This document shows positions 6,146-6,529 of a DNA stretch of 6,529 nucleotides, piece by piece. Location of the stretch: contig JACCTF010001046.1 of the NCBI GenBank assembly GCA_013812565.1, positions 1 to 6,529 of the forward strand, given 5' to 3'. The DNA is from Pyrinomonadaceae bacterium (GTDB lineage Bacteria; Acidobacteriota; Blastocatellia; Pyrinomonadales; Pyrinomonadaceae). The translations under genes were made by a program, and so were the position numbers. The stretch's first letter is position 1. Each line of letters starts with the position of its first letter. The notes below the pieces were generated by a model. That model made no database searches. It worked only from the letters and a program-made list of their open reading frames with translations, and was not told where the DNA came from.

Positions 6146-6430
6146 ATGACGTGTGGGGAAATACAAAAAGCTTTTTCGTCGTACCTCGATGACCAATTGT
6201 CGCTGGCTGAGCGCGCTGCGTGCGATACGCATCTGCAAGGCTGTCCTGTCTGCCGCGCCCAAATGGCCGAGTCACGCTTGATTTTACGCCGTTTCGCGGC
6301 GCTCAGACGTCCCGCTGCCCCGCGCGTCGTTGATCTGCAGGTGAAAGACGATGGAGATGACGACCTCGTTCTGCGGCACGATCTGCAACATCTGTGGGCG
6401 GGTCTCGCGTCCGATAATCTTAATGTCTAA
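6146..6430 (+). CDS. Truncated zf-HC2 (zinc-binding) anti-sigma factor with a replaced C-terminus
   Basis: This 94-residue protein would bind and hold back the ECF sigma factor. Residues 1-40 are a typical zf-HC2 domain: C3 near the start, YLDDQLSLAER (13-23), then HLQGCPVCR (29-37) with the H-x3-C-x2-C zinc site (H29, C33, C36). The normal pattern runs to about residue 57 (RRFAALRRPAAP). After that the protein turns acidic and unlike any anti-sigma tail (VKDDGDDD, HLWAGLASDNLNV), with no membrane segment. From about 6317 to 6430 the opposite strand reads in phase as a fliM fragment, so this tail is probably antisense to inserted DNA, which also provides the TAA stop. The ATG at 6146 has no Shine-Dalgarno site, and an in-frame stop at 6104-6106 with no other start after it rules out a longer form. 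Whether the product still works is open; the zinc domain alone can suffice in some relatives. Confidence 0.75.
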   Translation: MTCGEIQKAFSSYLDDQLSLAERAACDTHLQGCPVCRAQMAESRLILRRFAALRRPAAPRVVDLQVKDDGDDDLVLRHDLQHLWAGLASDNLNV

Positions 6431-6433
6431 TTT
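6317..6433 (-). pseudogene. fliM: fliM (flagellar motor switch) internal fragment, about 39 codons
   Basis: Minus-strand translation from 6433 down gives KLDIKIIGRETR, then PQMLQIVPQNEVVISIVF, then HLQINDARG. This matches the conserved mid-domain of FliM as I remember it (E-x2-P-Q-x2-Q-I-V-x-x-N-E-V-V...F-x-x-x-I-x-D-x-x-G; E. coli FliM has PNDIVV and FHVEIG at the same place). FliM is about 330 residues; only about 39 remain. The frame is stopped upstream by TAA at 6461-6463, and the similarity ends abruptly near 6317, where a CIP-type motif should follow but does not. It overlaps the 3' part of the zf-HC2 gene on the other strand, and that gene loses its family likeness at the same point. 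It has no start or ribosome site and is a dead remnant or a junction artefact. Confidence 0.7.
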
Positions 6434-6460
6434 AGGACTTCCTGAATCCACGGATAAGAA

Positions 6461-6529
6461 TTAGGCTGTGCCGAGTGCTGCCAGTTTCTTGATCGCGTGC
6501 TCCCACACCGCCTGATAGCGATACTGATC
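6461..6529 (-). CDS. C-terminal 22 codons of an unidentified protein, cut by the window edge
   Basis: The minus strand is open from the window edge to a TAA at 6461-6463 and reads DQYRYQAVWEHAIKKLAALG followed by TA. The mix of charged and hydrophobic residues looks like an amphipathic terminal helix of a soluble protein, and codon use is like that of the neighbours. The other two minus frames here read as low-quality sequence. It is not part of FliM as I know it. It converges with the zf-HC2 gene, with 30 bases between the stops. Too short to assign to a family. Confidence 0.5.
   Translation of the reverse strand, partial: DQYRYQAVWEHAIKKLAALGTA

Noticed and set aside
6129..6148. TATACGCT as -10 for near-leaderless zf-HC2 expression.
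   Set aside because: No -35 at a suitable distance; kept only as a weak hint.
6427..6464. CTAATT ... AATTAG as a bidirectional terminator between the convergent stops.
   Set aside because: Only six AT-rich pairs with a 26-base loop; not a credible terminator.
6437..6529. fliM continuing to the window edge.
   Set aside because: A TAA at 6461-6463 breaks the frame, and none of the three minus frames reads like the FliM sequence expected upstream.

Overview
The window looks like a chromosomal stretch from a moderately GC-rich bacterium with E. coli-like promoters, Shine-Dalgarno sites and frequent GTG starts. The gene set suggests Acidobacteriota, possibly class Blastocatellia: a LolA-like exported protein, a long 'metal-dependent hydrolase' membrane protein beginning MDNLTHS, an ECF sigma factor with a zf-HC2 anti-sigma, and intergenic arrays of degenerate heptamers. 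That assignment rests on general resemblance, not on a marker gene.

Layout. Positions 1-165 hold no gene I can support, only a short heptamer array just 3' of the first gene. A minus-strand exported protein (166-981) is divergent from a plus-strand ATP-grasp ligase-like protein (1302-2549) across a 320-base spacer with one good sigma-70-type promoter for the ATP-grasp gene and a weaker extended -10 for the exported protein. The ATP-grasp gene converges on a minus-strand pair: a single-pass TPR-like protein (3903-4724) followed by the DUF457/YdjM-type membrane hydrolase (2659-3819). These two are separated by a heptamer-built inverted repeat. Across a 390-base divergent spacer lies an ECF sigma factor gene (5115-5780) with two apparent promoters, one housekeeping-like and one of ECF type that suggests autoregulation.

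The right end is the unusual part. A sigma gene is usually followed at once by its anti-sigma gene. Here a small hairpin and then a 252-base element closed by a near-perfect 22-bp inverted repeat (5866-6117) separate the sigma gene from a 94-codon zf-HC2 gene (6146-6430). The N-terminal half of that gene is a normal zinc-binding anti-sigma domain. Its C-terminal half is the antisense of what I recognise as about 39 codons of the flagellar switch gene fliM (about 6317-6433, minus strand). The anti-sigma gene therefore looks truncated and capped by foreign DNA, which also supplies its stop codon. The window closes with the last 22 codons of an unidentified minus-strand gene.

How the genes relate. 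The sigma and zf-HC2 genes form a plausible regulatory pair, though the pair may be broken or rewired. The TPR-like and hydrolase genes may share a transcript. The exported protein and the ATP-grasp protein show no evident functional link to their neighbours.
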